Positions 6,617-15,872 of a DNA stretch of 64,000 nt are shown in pieces. The notes under the pieces are model-generated. The model was not told the DNA's origin. It saw only the letters and a program-made list of their open reading frames with translations, and searched no databases. The DNA is taken from positions 806,001 to 870,000 of the forward strand of contig CAVQGY010000002.1 in NCBI GenBank assembly GCA_963712165.1, given 5' to 3'. Each line of letters starts with the position of its first letter. The stretch's first letter is position 1. The position numbers and the translations under genes are program-made. Origin of the DNA: B10-G9 sp963712165 (GTDB lineage Bacteria > Chloroflexota > Anaerolineae > Anaerolineales > UBA11858).

Positions 6617-7936
6617 ATGTTTGAACAGCTGACCAACCGCCTGGATGGAATATTCTCTTCCTTACGGCGCCGTGGAAAACTATCTGAAAAAGATGTTGAT
6701 GGCGCCATGAGGGAGATCCGCCTGGCCCTGCTAGAAGCAGATGTGCAGTATGCTGTTGTCCGGGATTTCATCTCGCGGGTCAAGGAGCGTGCTGTAGGCC
6801 AGGAAGTTTCCAAAGCGTTGAATCCGGGCCAGCAAGTAGTGAAGATCGTTCATGATGAACTGATCAAACTTCTGGGTGAACCTGCTCCGCTGGTTTCTTC
6901 ATCAGACTCCCCCCTGGTGATTTTACTGGCAGGGCTGCAGGGTTCCGGAAAGACCACTGCTGCTGGAAAGTTAGCCCGGCATCTTAAGAAACGCGGTGAA
7001 CAGGTGCTGCTGGTTGCGGCCGATCCCTACCGGCCAGCTGCAGCAGATCAGCTCTCAATCCTGGGTAAGGAATTAGCCGTCCCTGTGCTGGTTGATCCTT
7101 CTCTGAAACCTCCCCAACTTGCGGAGAGAGCTCTCAGGGAAGCCCGGGAGAGTGGTAAATCGGTTGTGATCCTTGATACAGCGGGTAGATCGCAGATCGA
7201 TCCCGGGTTGATGGATGAGCTGGGCGCTGTCCAACAAGCAGCTAACCCACAGGAGATACTCCTGGTGGTGGATGCCATGATTGGACAGGAAGCGGTCAAT
7301 ATTGCCCAGGGCTTTCATAATACCGTACCCATCACGGGCTTGATCATGAGCAAAATGGATGGGGATGCCCGGGGAGGTGCAGCGATCTCGATCCGTGCAG
7401 TTACCGGTGTGCCGATCAAATTCCTGGGAACAGGCGAGAGCCTGGATGCCCTGGAATCCTTTGATCCCTCTCGATTGGCATCCCGGATCCTGGGTATGGG
7501 AGATGTGATCGGTTTGATCGAAAAGGCGGAAGAGACCCTTTCTCTGGAAACCGCCCAAGTCCAGACCGAGCGTTTATTGTCCGGGGAATTCACACTGGAG
7601 GATTTTTCCCAGCAAATATCCCAGGTCCTAAAGATGGGGCCGATTGGCAAGATCATGGGCATGCTGCCAGGAGAATTTGGTAAAATGTCCCAATCAATTG
7701 ACCCCCAGGCAGCTGAGAAGCAGGTGCGCACCTCGCAGGCAATCATCTATTCGATGACGCCTGAAGAAAGGCAAAATCCGAAAGTTCTCAATGCCAGTCG
7801 AAGGAAACGGATCGCAGCAGGATCCGGGACCGAGGTGTACGATGTGAATCAGTTGATCAAGCAGTACAGGGACGCCAAGAGATTGATGAAGGAGCTTAAG
7901 AATTACGGGCTGGGGAAACTACCCCGTATCTCTTGA
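6617..7936 (+). CDS. ffh: Signal recognition particle protein Ffh
   Basis: Ffh binds 4.5S RNA and signal sequences, and with FtsY targets nascent membrane proteins. The 439-residue product has the N-domain four-helix bundle (1-90), the G-domain P-loop GLQGSGKTT (about 106-114), ADPYRPAAADQL, DTAGR (about 190) and SKMDGDARGGA, then the Met-rich M domain from about 300 with the RNA-binding SRRKRIAAGSG. The start is ATG 6617 (MFEQLTNRL); the upstream in-frame residues are not family-like and precede the transcript start. An AGGA site lies about 12 bp upstream. It leads the ffh-rpsP-khpA-rimM order common in bacteria, although a separate promoter precedes rpsP. Confidence 0.97.
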   Translation: MFEQLTNRLDGIFSSLRRRGKLSEKDVDGAMREIRLALLEADVQYAVVRDFISRVKERAVGQEVSKALNPGQQVVKIVHDELIKLLGEPAPLVSSSDSPLVILLAGLQGSGKTTAAGKLARHLKKRGEQVLLVAADPYRPAAADQLSILGKELAVPVLVDPSLKPPQLAERALREARESGKSVVILDTAGRSQIDPGLMDELGAVQQAANPQEILLVVDAMIGQEAVNIAQGFHNTVPITGLIMSKMDGDARGGAAISIRAVTGVPIKFLGTGESLDALESFDPSRLASRILGMGDVIGLIEKAEETLSLETAQVQTERLLSGEFTLEDFSQQISQVLKMGPIGKIMGMLPGEFGKMSQSIDPQAAEKQVRTSQAIIYSMTPEERQNPKVLNASRRKRIAAGSGTEVYDVNQLIKQYRDAKRLMKELKNYGLGKLPRIS

Positions 7937-7959
7937 TAATAGTGGTTATAGTGTATAAT
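7933..7959 (+). promoter_or_regulatory. Probable rpsP promoter
   Basis: TTGATA (7933-7938), a short 15-bp spacer, then TATAAT (7954-7959), overlapping the ffh stop. The leader then holds a 9-bp hairpin: CCGCTGTGG (7965-7973) with CCATGGCGG (7978-7986), including G-U pairs. AAGGAG at 8006-8011 is the ribosome-binding site. Confidence 0.5.
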
Positions 7960-8019
7960 AGTCTCCGCTGTGGTGACCCATGGCGGGAAGAAGTAGGAAA
8001 AAATTAAGGAGTACTAGAT

Positions 8020-8901
<882 letters not shown>

Positions 8902-8950
8902 AGGAATTGCCCTGTCCCGAAACTGGATCGATTATCCTGGAGGGATAGAC

Positions 8951-9187
8951 TTGATAGATCTTATTACATATATAGCTCGTTCCCTAGTGGAGGATCCTAC
9001 CCAGGTGAAAGTCAGCCATCAGCGACATCGCGATAGCATAAACTTTCAGCTGGAGGTTGCCCAGGAAGATATGGGGCGTGTTATTGGCAAGAATGGTCGA
9101 GTTGCTAATGCTATGCGTACTTTGCTTGACGTTCCAGCATCCGGTATCGGGAAGAAAGTGAATCTGGATATTGTTGAACCTCAATGA
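8951..9187 (+). CDS. khpA: KH-domain RNA-binding protein KhpA
   Basis: The 78-residue product is a single KH domain of the KhpA/YlqC family, with the RNA-binding GKNG loop in GRVIGKNGRVANAMRTLL (about 43-59). In Firmicutes KhpA pairs with KhpB and affects cell-size control and sRNA binding. The start is TTG 8951: GGAGGG at 8939-8944 sits 6 bases upstream and no ATG or GTG fits the family start MIDLITYIARSLV. It follows rpsP and overlaps rimM by ATGA, so translation is probably coupled. Confidence 0.93.
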   Translation: MIDLITYIARSLVEDPTQVKVSHQRHRDSINFQLEVAQEDMGRVIGKNGRVANAMRTLLDVPASGIGKKVNLDIVEPQ

Positions 9188-9738
9188 ATTCTGATCTTAA
9201 CCCCAATCCAAACACAGGTTCCACCTCTTCTGGTGAACCTGTGTTTGTCGTAATAGGCAAGTTTAGAAAACCACATGGGATCCGCGGAGAGGTCCGCATG
9301 ACGGTGCTGACAGATTTTCCTGATCTCATAAAAAAGGGCCAGACAGTTTATGTGGGGGAGAAATATCAGGCATACCAGATAAGAAACATACGCTGGCATG
9401 GGGACGACTTATTGGTGTCCCTTGAAGAGCTGCCTGACCGGACAGCGGTGGAAATTTTCAGGAATATAACGGTGTACATGAAAAGCCAGGATGTGCCGGC
9501 TCCAGCAGAGGGGGAATTCTATTTGCACCAGCTTATTGGCATTGATATCGTGACCGACCAGGAAGTATTTTTAGGTAAACTCAAAGAAGTGATACTCACT
9601 GGTGCTAATGATGTCTATCTGGTGGATTCACCAGAGGGTAAGGAAATCCTGCTTCCTGCCACTGAAGAAGTGGTCCTGGACATTGACCTTGAGAAAAGAA
9701 TAATGCTGGTCCATATAATCCCCGGCCTGCTTGATTAG
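9184..9738 (+). CDS. rimM: Ribosome maturation factor RimM
   Basis: RimM binds S19 and assists maturation of the 30S head. The 184-residue product has the N-terminal barrel (VVIGKFRKPHGIRGEVRM, about 21-39) and a C-terminal PRC-barrel (FYLHQLIGIDIVTD, then EILLPATEEVVLDID). The first ~18 residues are a polar Asn/Ser/Thr-rich extension. The start ATG 9184 overlaps the khpA stop. In most bacteria trmD and rplS follow; here they do not, and a gap with a new promoter comes next. Confidence 0.95.
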   Translation: MNSDLNPNPNTGSTSSGEPVFVVIGKFRKPHGIRGEVRMTVLTDFPDLIKKGQTVYVGEKYQAYQIRNIRWHGDDLLVSLEELPDRTAVEIFRNITVYMKSQDVPAPAEGEFYLHQLIGIDIVTDQEVFLGKLKEVILTGANDVYLVDSPEGKEILLPATEEVVLDIDLEKRIMLVHIIPGLLD

Positions 9739-9840
9739 AGACCATTTGTGAGGGGGGATAGTCCAAGCAATCATTCCAAACCATAATATAAGCAAGGGGG
9801 CTTTACCGGTTCCAAAGAGGCCAGTATTTTGGCACAGCTC

Positions 9841-9870
9841 TTGACACAGGAAAAAAGACTATGGTATTCT
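9841..9870 (+). promoter_or_regulatory. Promoter of dprA
   Basis: Consensus TTGACA (9841-9846), 18 bp, TATTCT (9865-9870) preceded by TGG. It lies 48 bp before GTG 9919. The gap 9739-9840 holds nothing else recognisable. Confidence 0.7.
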
Positions 9871-9918
9871 GAGCGCGGCTTGGGATTTCTGGATCCAGGC
9901 AGGCTAAGGGGGTGAGGA

Positions 9919-11004
9919 GTGAATAAAAATACCAAATACTGGGTTGGATTCAACCTCGTGAAGGGGATTGGTCCGGTCCGGTTAGAAAAGCTGCTGGCAT
10001 ATTTTGGCAGCCTTGAAGAAGCCTGGCTTTCCCAAACCCATCATTTGACAACTGCAGGGCTTAGCGTCAAGCTCTGCCAGCAGCTGGTCGAGATTCGAGA
10101 AAAAACATGTTTGGAAAGGGTGGTAGAAAATCTCCAGGCTGCGGATATACAGATCCTAACCTGGAATGACCCAGCCTACCCGGAACGGCTGCGTCAGATT
10201 GATCAGTCACCCTTCGTTCTCTATTTGAAGGGAAACTTGATCGAAGAGGATATCTGGAGTGTAGCTGTTGTTGGTACACGCCGCTACAGCGATTACGGAC
10301 AGCAGGTTACAGAGGTATTGACAAGGACCCTTGCCGAACAGGGTATTACTATTATCAGCGGTCTGGCACGAGGAATTGACGGGATCGCTCATAAGCAGGC
10401 CCTCGATGTCGGAGGCAGGACGTTAGCTGTCCTGGGCAGCAGCTTGGACCAGCTCTATCCACCGGAACATCGAGGATTGGCAGAAAGGATCAGCAGCCAG
10501 GGAGGATTGCTCAGTGATTACCCACCGGGCACACCACCCGATGGATCCAATTTTCCGCCCCGGAACAGGATCATTTCCGCATTGTCGAAGGCAGTTTTGA
10601 TCATAGAGGCGGGTCAGAAAAGCGGCGCATTGATCACTGCAAATTATGCTGCAGAACAAGGGAAAGATGTTTTTGCAGTCCCAGGGAAGATCACTTCCCC
10701 GTTGAGCAAGGGGACCAACCGATTGATCAAACAAGGCGCGCATCCCTTATTGGGAGCTCAGGATGTGTTAGACTTTTTGAATATGGAACTGGTAACCAGG
10801 CAGCAAGTGGTCCGAAGATCCCTGCCAGGTAATCCTAAAGAATCCCTGCTATTCAACGCAGTGGGAGATGAGCCGCTTCATGTGGATGAGCTCAGCAGAA
10901 AGACAGAACTGGCCATTGAAGTAGTGACAGCGACTCTAGCTGTCATGGAATTAAAAGGATTGGTACGTAAAACCTTTGGAATGAAATATATTGCAGTGCG
11001 GTAG
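9919..11004 (+). CDS. dprA: DNA-processing protein DprA
   Basis: DprA loads RecA on incoming single-stranded DNA during natural transformation. The 361-residue product has an N-terminal helix-hairpin-helix region (LVKGIGPVRLEKLLAYFG, about 14-31), the Rossmann core with VVGTRRYSDYG (about 118), SGLARGIDGIAHKQAL (about 154) and FPPRNRIISALS (about 213), and a C-terminal winged helix (about 300-361). GTG 9919 is preceded by GGGGGTGAGG. It has its own promoter. No com genes are in the window, so competence cannot be concluded; DprA is also widespread in non-transformable bacteria. Confidence 0.95.
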   Translation: MNKNTKYWVGFNLVKGIGPVRLEKLLAYFGSLEEAWLSQTHHLTTAGLSVKLCQQLVEIREKTCLERVVENLQAADIQILTWNDPAYPERLRQIDQSPFVLYLKGNLIEEDIWSVAVVGTRRYSDYGQQVTEVLTRTLAEQGITIISGLARGIDGIAHKQALDVGGRTLAVLGSSLDQLYPPEHRGLAERISSQGGLLSDYPPGTPPDGSNFPPRNRIISALSKAVLIIEAGQKSGALITANYAAEQGKDVFAVPGKITSPLSKGTNRLIKQGAHPLLGAQDVLDFLNMELVTRQQVVRRSLPGNPKESLLFNAVGDEPLHVDELSRKTELAIEVVTATLAVMELKGLVRKTFGMKYIAVR

Positions 11005-11057
11005 TATAGGTGGTGGATAGACGATCGATAGTTCTTAGAACCTGGAAGGGTGAATCC

Positions 11058-12149
11058 ATGTACGAAAACTATTATGCAGTGATCATGGCGGGAGGAGGAG
11101 GCACCAGGTTGTGGCCCCTCTCACGCCGGGAGCGTCCAAAACAAACCCTCAGTATTGGAGGAGAGCGGTCCATGTTCCGGGTTACCGTAGACCGGCTGGC
11201 GGGTATCTTTCCCCCAGAACGGATTCTGGTAATGACCGTTGAGGACCAGATGCCAGGCTTGCGAGAGCAAGTTCCTGAGATCCCTGGAGAGAATTTCCTA
11301 TTGGAAACCATGCCGCGAGGTACGGCTTCCGTCGTGGGAATTGCGGCGGCAGTCTTGGAGAAAAAAGATCCTCGATCAGTAATTGCGGTCTTGACAGCAG
11401 ACCACATCATTGGTAATTTAAAGCTTTTCGAGCAGATCCTCACCGCTGCCTACCATGTGGCTGAAGAAGATTACCTGGTAACTCTGGGGATTACTCCCAC
11501 CTACCCGGCAACAGGATATGGGTATATTAAAAAGGGAAAGAAGGTTGGTGATTATCAGGGTATGGAGGCTTATCAGGCAGCAGAGTTCACTGAAAAGCCT
11601 GACCTGAAGAAAGCAGAGCAGATGCTATCCAGCGGTGAATATACCTGGAATTCCGGTATGTTCATTTGGAAAGCCGGCAGAATCTTGGAGGAGATCAACC
11701 GACAATTACCAGATCTCTTCTCCCGGCTGACCCGTATCAAGGAAGCTTGGGATACACCAGAGAGGGAAGAGACCATCCGCAGTGTCTGGCCGGAAATTAA
11801 ACCGCAATCGATCGATTACGGGATCATGGAAAATGCTTGTAATGTGGCTGTGTTACCGGCTCATGATCTGGGATGGAGCGATGTGGGAAGCTGGGAAGCT
11901 TTATATGACCTTCTCCCCTATGATGAGAACGGGAATATTGTTGAAGGCAGCAATCACCTCTCGTTTGACACAAGCGGGACGATCATTTATGGTTCAGAGA
12001 ATCCCCGCACGGTGGTCACCATCGGTGTGGATGATCTCATAATCGTTGATACTGGAGATGTTCTGCTGGTGTGCAGCCGCAGCCAGGCACAGGATGTCCG
12101 CAAGGTGGTGGAATTATTAAAGGAATCAGGTAATACAGATCTGATCTAA
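11058..12149 (+). CDS. manC: Mannose-1-phosphate guanylyltransferase
   Basis: The enzyme makes GDP-mannose from mannose-1-phosphate and GTP, feeding glycan synthesis. The 363-residue product opens with the nucleotidyltransferase signature MAGGGGTRLWPLSRRERPKQ (9-28) and contains ADHII (about 122), TGYGYIKKG (about 154), FTEKPDLKKAEQ, WNSGMFIWKAG and DLGWSDVGSW. There is no C-terminal phosphomannose-isomerase domain, so it is the short form. ATG 11058 is preceded by GGAAGGG; the upstream in-frame GTG 11010 has no such site. It follows dprA closely and precedes topA by 25 bp. It may supply the glycosyltransferases at 27-42 kb. Confidence 0.92.
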   Translation: MYENYYAVIMAGGGGTRLWPLSRRERPKQTLSIGGERSMFRVTVDRLAGIFPPERILVMTVEDQMPGLREQVPEIPGENFLLETMPRGTASVVGIAAAVLEKKDPRSVIAVLTADHIIGNLKLFEQILTAAYHVAEEDYLVTLGITPTYPATGYGYIKKGKKVGDYQGMEAYQAAEFTEKPDLKKAEQMLSSGEYTWNSGMFIWKAGRILEEINRQLPDLFSRLTRIKEAWDTPEREETIRSVWPEIKPQSIDYGIMENACNVAVLPAHDLGWSDVGSWEALYDLLPYDENGNIVEGSNHLSFDTSGTIIYGSENPRTVVTIGVDDLIIVDTGDVLLVCSRSQAQDVRKVVELLKESGNTDLI

Positions 12150-12174
12150 TGGCTAGGAAGACTGGAGGACAGTT

Positions 12175-14484
12175 TTGAAGGCTTATTGTGTAAGGTGTAA
12201 AGAAAAACGAGAGATGGATTCCCCTCAGGCGGTTTTCACGAAAACCGGTACTCCAGGTACTTCTGGAACCTGTACAACGTGCGGTACGAAAATGTTCCGG
12301 ATGGGAAGAACGGAAGCTCACCAGGGGCTGACTCCCCCGGAGATTAGCAGTCGAAAACCCACTCCAAAACCCCGAAATGGGAAGTTGGTGGTTGTTGAGT
12401 CCCCTGCTAAAGCTCGGACCATTGGGCGCTTCTTGGGTAAGGAATACAAAGTGGTCGCATCGGTTGGCCATGTGCGGGACCTGCTTAAATCTAGACTATC
12501 GGTTGATATCGAGAATAATTTTGAGCCAACTTACCGGATACCCAATGAGAAACGAGATGTTGTCAAGGAAATCAAGAAATTGGGAGCTGAGGCAGAGGAG
12601 ATCTATCTGGCCACTGACCTCGACCGGGAAGGGGAGGCTATCGCCTGGCATCTTATGGAATCCGCGGACCTGGATCCGGAACTTACCAGGCGTGTGGTTT
12701 TCCATGAGATAACTCGCCAAGCGATCCAGGAGGCTTTTGCCAACCCGGCACCTCTGAATATGAACTTGGTTGATGCCCAGCAAGGCCGAAGGATCGTGGA
12801 CAGGTTAGTAGGCTTTCAAATCAGCCCCATACTATGGGAAAAGGTGCGCGGGGGCCTGACCGCCGGGCGAGTGCAATCGGTCGCCCTGCGCCTGATCGTC
12901 GACAGGGAGAGGGAGATCGACGCATTTACTCCAGTGGAGTACTGGTCCATCACCGCAGAGCTACAGCCAGAAGGAAGTCAGGACGATGTTCGGTTTCAGG
13001 CCAAATTAACCCACCTGGATGGGCATAAGGTACAGCTAGGTTCAAAAGAGGAACTTGATCCTGTCCTGGCGGATTTGAGTAAATCCCGCTATGAGGTCAG
13101 GAAGATCCGACGTGGGACTCGGGTGAGGAATCCTTACCCTCCATTTATTACCAGCACGCTGCAGCAAGATGCTTCCCGCCAATTGAATTTTTCTGCCAAG
13201 AAGACCATGGCGGTCGCTCAGCAGCTTTATCAAGGGATCGATGTCGGAAATGAGGGAGAAACCGGATTGATCACTTATATGAGAACGGATTCAACCCATA
13301 TTGCTGAAAGCGCCCAGATGAGTGCTCGAGGATTCATCGAGAAAAATTATGGCTCCGAGTATCTGCCAAGTAAACTACCTGAGTATGAAACCAAAGGCAA
13401 ACGAGCCCAGGAAGCCCATGAAGCAATCCGACCCACATCGGTCAGCCGGACTCCCAAAGCGATCAAGGGTTACTTAAAGAATGATCAATACCGTTTGTAT
13501 AAGTTGATCTGGAAGCGTTTTTTAGCCTCCCAAATGGAAGCAGCTGCATATGATACCCTGAGCGTGATCGTTGGCGCGGATGGGCAGGAGCATGCCTATG
13601 TATTCCGGGCCGCAGGATCCAAGTTGAAGTTTCCTGGATTCCTGAAGGTATATACCAAGCCTAATGGAAATGGGTCCCAGGCGGAGGAAGATCTGGCGAG
13701 TATTCCTGATTCATTGGCCGAGGGCCAGGTTCAGCGTTTACTCCAGCTCCTCCCCGAACAGCACTTCACGAAACCCCCGGCCCGATACTCAGAAGCATCT
13801 CTTGTCAGCACCCTGGAAGAGAATGGGATCGGCCGGCCTTCGACCTATGCCCCGATCATGGGGAAATTAGTCCAGCGAGGCTATGTCAACAAGGATGGTA
13901 GACGGTTGATACCGACCAAGACTGGTTTTATTGTGAATGATTTGGTATCTGAATATTTTTCCTCCATTGTCGATATTGGATTTACGGCTGAGATGGAAAA
14001 TGAGCTTGATCAGGTTGCTTCCGGGGAAAAAGAATGGCACGATAGCGTCAATGATTTTTACGGACCATTTTCAGAGCAACTCGCTGTGGCGAAAGAAGAA
14101 ATGCCGGAAATTGAACCGGTTTACATCCCGATCGGGAGGAAATGTCCCGAATGCGGAGCCGAACTTGTCCAGCGCTGGGGCCGCTACGGGCTTTATGTGG
14201 GATGCAGTACCCATCCCGAGTGCACACACACAGAGCGCTGGGTGGAAAAGATCGGAGTATCATGCCCGAAAGATGGCGGTGACTTAATAGAGAAGAAGAC
14301 CCGCAAAGGAAGGACATTTTACGGCTGCGATAATTTCCCTAAGTGTGATTTTGCCTCCTGGAAGAGACCTCTTCCTGAGCCTTGCCCCGAATGTGGTGGG
14401 TTATTGGTCGAGGTAAATAAAAAGAAAGTTCAGTGCAGCGTTTGCTCTCAGGAATTCAGCCTAAAGGTCATCCAGCCCAGCTGA
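12175..14484 (+). CDS. topA: DNA topoisomerase I with N-terminal zinc ribbon
   Basis: TopA relaxes negative supercoils through a 5'-phosphotyrosine link. The 769-residue product begins with a ~50-residue DUF5679-like zinc ribbon (CVRC at 5-8, CTTCG near 44), followed by a Pro-rich linker and then the Toprim domain (KLVVVESPAKARTIGRFLG, about 70; DLDREGEAIAWHL, about 150). The catalytic Tyr is in GLITYMRTDSTHIAE (about 366). Two C-terminal Cys4 fingers (CPECGAELVQRWG; CPKDGG..CDNFPKCDF) and a final CPECGG..CSVCSQ ribbon complete it. The start is TTG 12175, with GGAGG at 12164-12168 six bases upstream. The N-terminal ribbon is not in model topoisomerases such as that of E. coli. Confidence 0.96.
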   Translation: MKAYCVRCKEKREMDSPQAVFTKTGTPGTSGTCTTCGTKMFRMGRTEAHQGLTPPEISSRKPTPKPRNGKLVVVESPAKARTIGRFLGKEYKVVASVGHVRDLLKSRLSVDIENNFEPTYRIPNEKRDVVKEIKKLGAEAEEIYLATDLDREGEAIAWHLMESADLDPELTRRVVFHEITRQAIQEAFANPAPLNMNLVDAQQGRRIVDRLVGFQISPILWEKVRGGLTAGRVQSVALRLIVDREREIDAFTPVEYWSITAELQPEGSQDDVRFQAKLTHLDGHKVQLGSKEELDPVLADLSKSRYEVRKIRRGTRVRNPYPPFITSTLQQDASRQLNFSAKKTMAVAQQLYQGIDVGNEGETGLITYMRTDSTHIAESAQMSARGFIEKNYGSEYLPSKLPEYETKGKRAQEAHEAIRPTSVSRTPKAIKGYLKNDQYRLYKLIWKRFLASQMEAAAYDTLSVIVGADGQEHAYVFRAAGSKLKFPGFLKVYTKPNGNGSQAEEDLASIPDSLAEGQVQRLLQLLPEQHFTKPPARYSEASLVSTLEENGIGRPSTYAPIMGKLVQRGYVNKDGRRLIPTKTGFIVNDLVSEYFSSIVDIGFTAEMENELDQVASGEKEWHDSVNDFYGPFSEQLAVAKEEMPEIEPVYIPIGRKCPECGAELVQRWGRYGLYVGCSTHPECTHTERWVEKIGVSCPKDGGDLIEKKTRKGRTFYGCDNFPKCDFASWKRPLPEPCPECGGLLVEVNKKKVQCSVCSQEFSLKVIQPS

Positions 14485-14508
14485 TCATTATAGAGATACC
14501 AATTTACT

Positions 14509-14551
14509 AAACCAGGTGGAGGAATATTTATTCTGCCTGGTTTTATTCTTT
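14509..14551 (+). terminator. Terminator of topA
   Basis: AAACCAGG (14509-14516) pairs with CCTGGTTT (14536-14543), and TTTTATTCTTT follows. It lies 24 bp after the topA stop. Confidence 0.8.
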
Positions 14552-14593
14552 GAGGTGCTTCTCAATGGGCTCCTTCCTCCCACAGGTTATTTT

Positions 14594-14645
14594 CCCCTAG
14601 CAGGCAAGTCGGTCCAGTTTGGCATGGACCTTGCATCTCTAGGGG
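14594..14645 (+). other. Structured intergenic element (three-tier hairpin)
   Basis: CCCCTAG (14594-14600) pairs with CTAGGGG (14639-14645). Inside, GCAA/TTGC (604-607 with 631-634) and GGTCCA/TGGACC (611-616 with 625-630) stack around an 8-base loop. It lies between the topA terminator and the promoter of the next gene, so neither mRNA should contain it. It may be a small RNA gene, a protein-binding palindrome or a second terminator. Confidence 0.4.
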
Positions 14646-14669
14646 TGAGGCTTGAGGTTTGTGAGAGCA

Positions 14670-14698
14670 TTGCATGAAAACTGTCTCTCGTCTACAAT
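14670..14698 (+). promoter_or_regulatory. Promoter of the 14753 membrane protein
   Basis: TTGCAT (14670-14675), 17 bp, TACAAT (14693-14698), 54 bp before ATG 14753. Confidence 0.65.
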
Positions 14699-14752
14699 AT
14701 CAATATCTAGCCTCCAACTGCTTCATCATTCATTACTCAATGGAGATCGATT

Positions 14753-15793
14753 ATGGATACAATTCGGGAAAGTTTCAGAAAGGGATTCAACAGTCCACCC
14801 ATCATGGCTGCTATCGGATTAATTCTCGGGATTGTTCTGGGTTTGTTATATGGATATGTGATCAGCCCGGTTCAATTCATTGATGGGAATATTGAACAGC
14901 TGCGCAAAGATCTTAAGGTGGATTATTTACGGATGGCAATTGATTCCTATGCCTTGAATCAAGACGCAGCTCTGGCTGAGTCCCGCTATAACCAGCTGGG
15001 AGAAGGCGCGTCCACCTATTTGTCTGATATTGAATTCAACCCCGCCGGCCAATTGATCAGCGATATTGATTCCTACCGGGTTGTTGTTGAGATGTCCGCG
15101 ATCACTGATCCCCTGGATGGATTCATCCCTGAAGAGGAAGAATCTGGAAGCAACCTTCTTAAGTGGGCTCTCCTGCTTACAGTTATTCTTGCAGCTGCCT
15201 TAGTGGGGAGTTATTTCCTCAGAAAACGGAAAACTGGTGGGATTTCTCCCAAAGCAGCAGCAAATATGGCTGATGAGATCACAGCCAGGATGGACTCGCC
15301 TGAATACGGTGAGAAAGGCGAAGCTCCCCCCATGCACCAATTTGTGACCACTTATGTCCTGGGTGATAACCTCTTTGATGACTCGTTTAGCGTTGAATCT
15401 GCAGCGGGCGAATTCCTAGGTGAATGCGGAGTAGGTATATCTGAAGCGATAGGAGTAGGAGAGCCAAAACGTGTTACAGCCTTTGAAGTTTGGCTCTTTG
15501 ACCAGAACGATATCAAAACAGTCACCAAAGTCTTGATGAGCGGGCACGCCTTTTATGATGATGTCATCCGCTCTGAACTGGAAAAGAAAGGCGAGCCAGT
15601 CCTTGCAGATGCCGGCGTAGAGTTTGTGTTGACAACTAATAACCTGCGCGTCATTGGCCGGGTAATGGACATGGGTTACGGCGACGGCCCACTGCCTGAG
15701 GAGAGTTTCTTTGAGAGGCTTTCAATTGAACTCTCAGTATGGCCAAATGACGGAGTAGGTGAAGCAGAAGCTTTTGAATTTGATGAGTTTTAG
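14753..15793 (+). CDS. Two-TM membrane protein, function unknown
   Basis: The 346-residue product has a TM helix near the N-terminus (about 17-38, IGLILGIVLGLLYGYVI), an extracytoplasmic stretch of ~100 residues rich in Asp/Asn/Ala, a second TM helix (about 136-155), a basic stop (LRKRKTG) and a ~185-residue cytoplasmic domain. That domain (MHQFVTTYVLGDNLFDDSFSV..., AFEVWLFDQNDIKTVTKVLMS) is well ordered by eye but matches no family I recognise. GGAG lies 9 bp before ATG 14753. It has its own promoter and a strong terminator, so it is monocistronic. A scaffold or sensor role is possible but not shown. Confidence 0.7.
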   Translation: MDTIRESFRKGFNSPPIMAAIGLILGIVLGLLYGYVISPVQFIDGNIEQLRKDLKVDYLRMAIDSYALNQDAALAESRYNQLGEGASTYLSDIEFNPAGQLISDIDSYRVVVEMSAITDPLDGFIPEEEESGSNLLKWALLLTVILAAALVGSYFLRKRKTGGISPKAAANMADEITARMDSPEYGEKGEAPPMHQFVTTYVLGDNLFDDSFSVESAAGEFLGECGVGISEAIGVGEPKRVTAFEVWLFDQNDIKTVTKVLMSGHAFYDDVIRSELEKKGEPVLADAGVEFVLTTNNLRVIGRVMDMGYGDGPLPEESFFERLSIELSVWPNDGVGEAEAFEFDEF

Positions 15794-15811
15794 GTCCTGA
15801 ACGATCAACAT

Positions 15812-15850
15812 AAAAAAACTCCCGAACAGCCACGCTGTCGGGAGTTTTTA
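15812..15850. terminator. Bidirectional terminator
   Basis: ACTCCCGA-a-CAGC (15818-15830) pairs with GCTGTCGGGAGT (15834-15845), flanked by six A on the left and five T on the right. It serves the unknown membrane-protein gene and greA, which converge here. Confidence 0.92.
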
Positions 15851-15872
15851 GTTAAAGGCTATTATCCTGACC

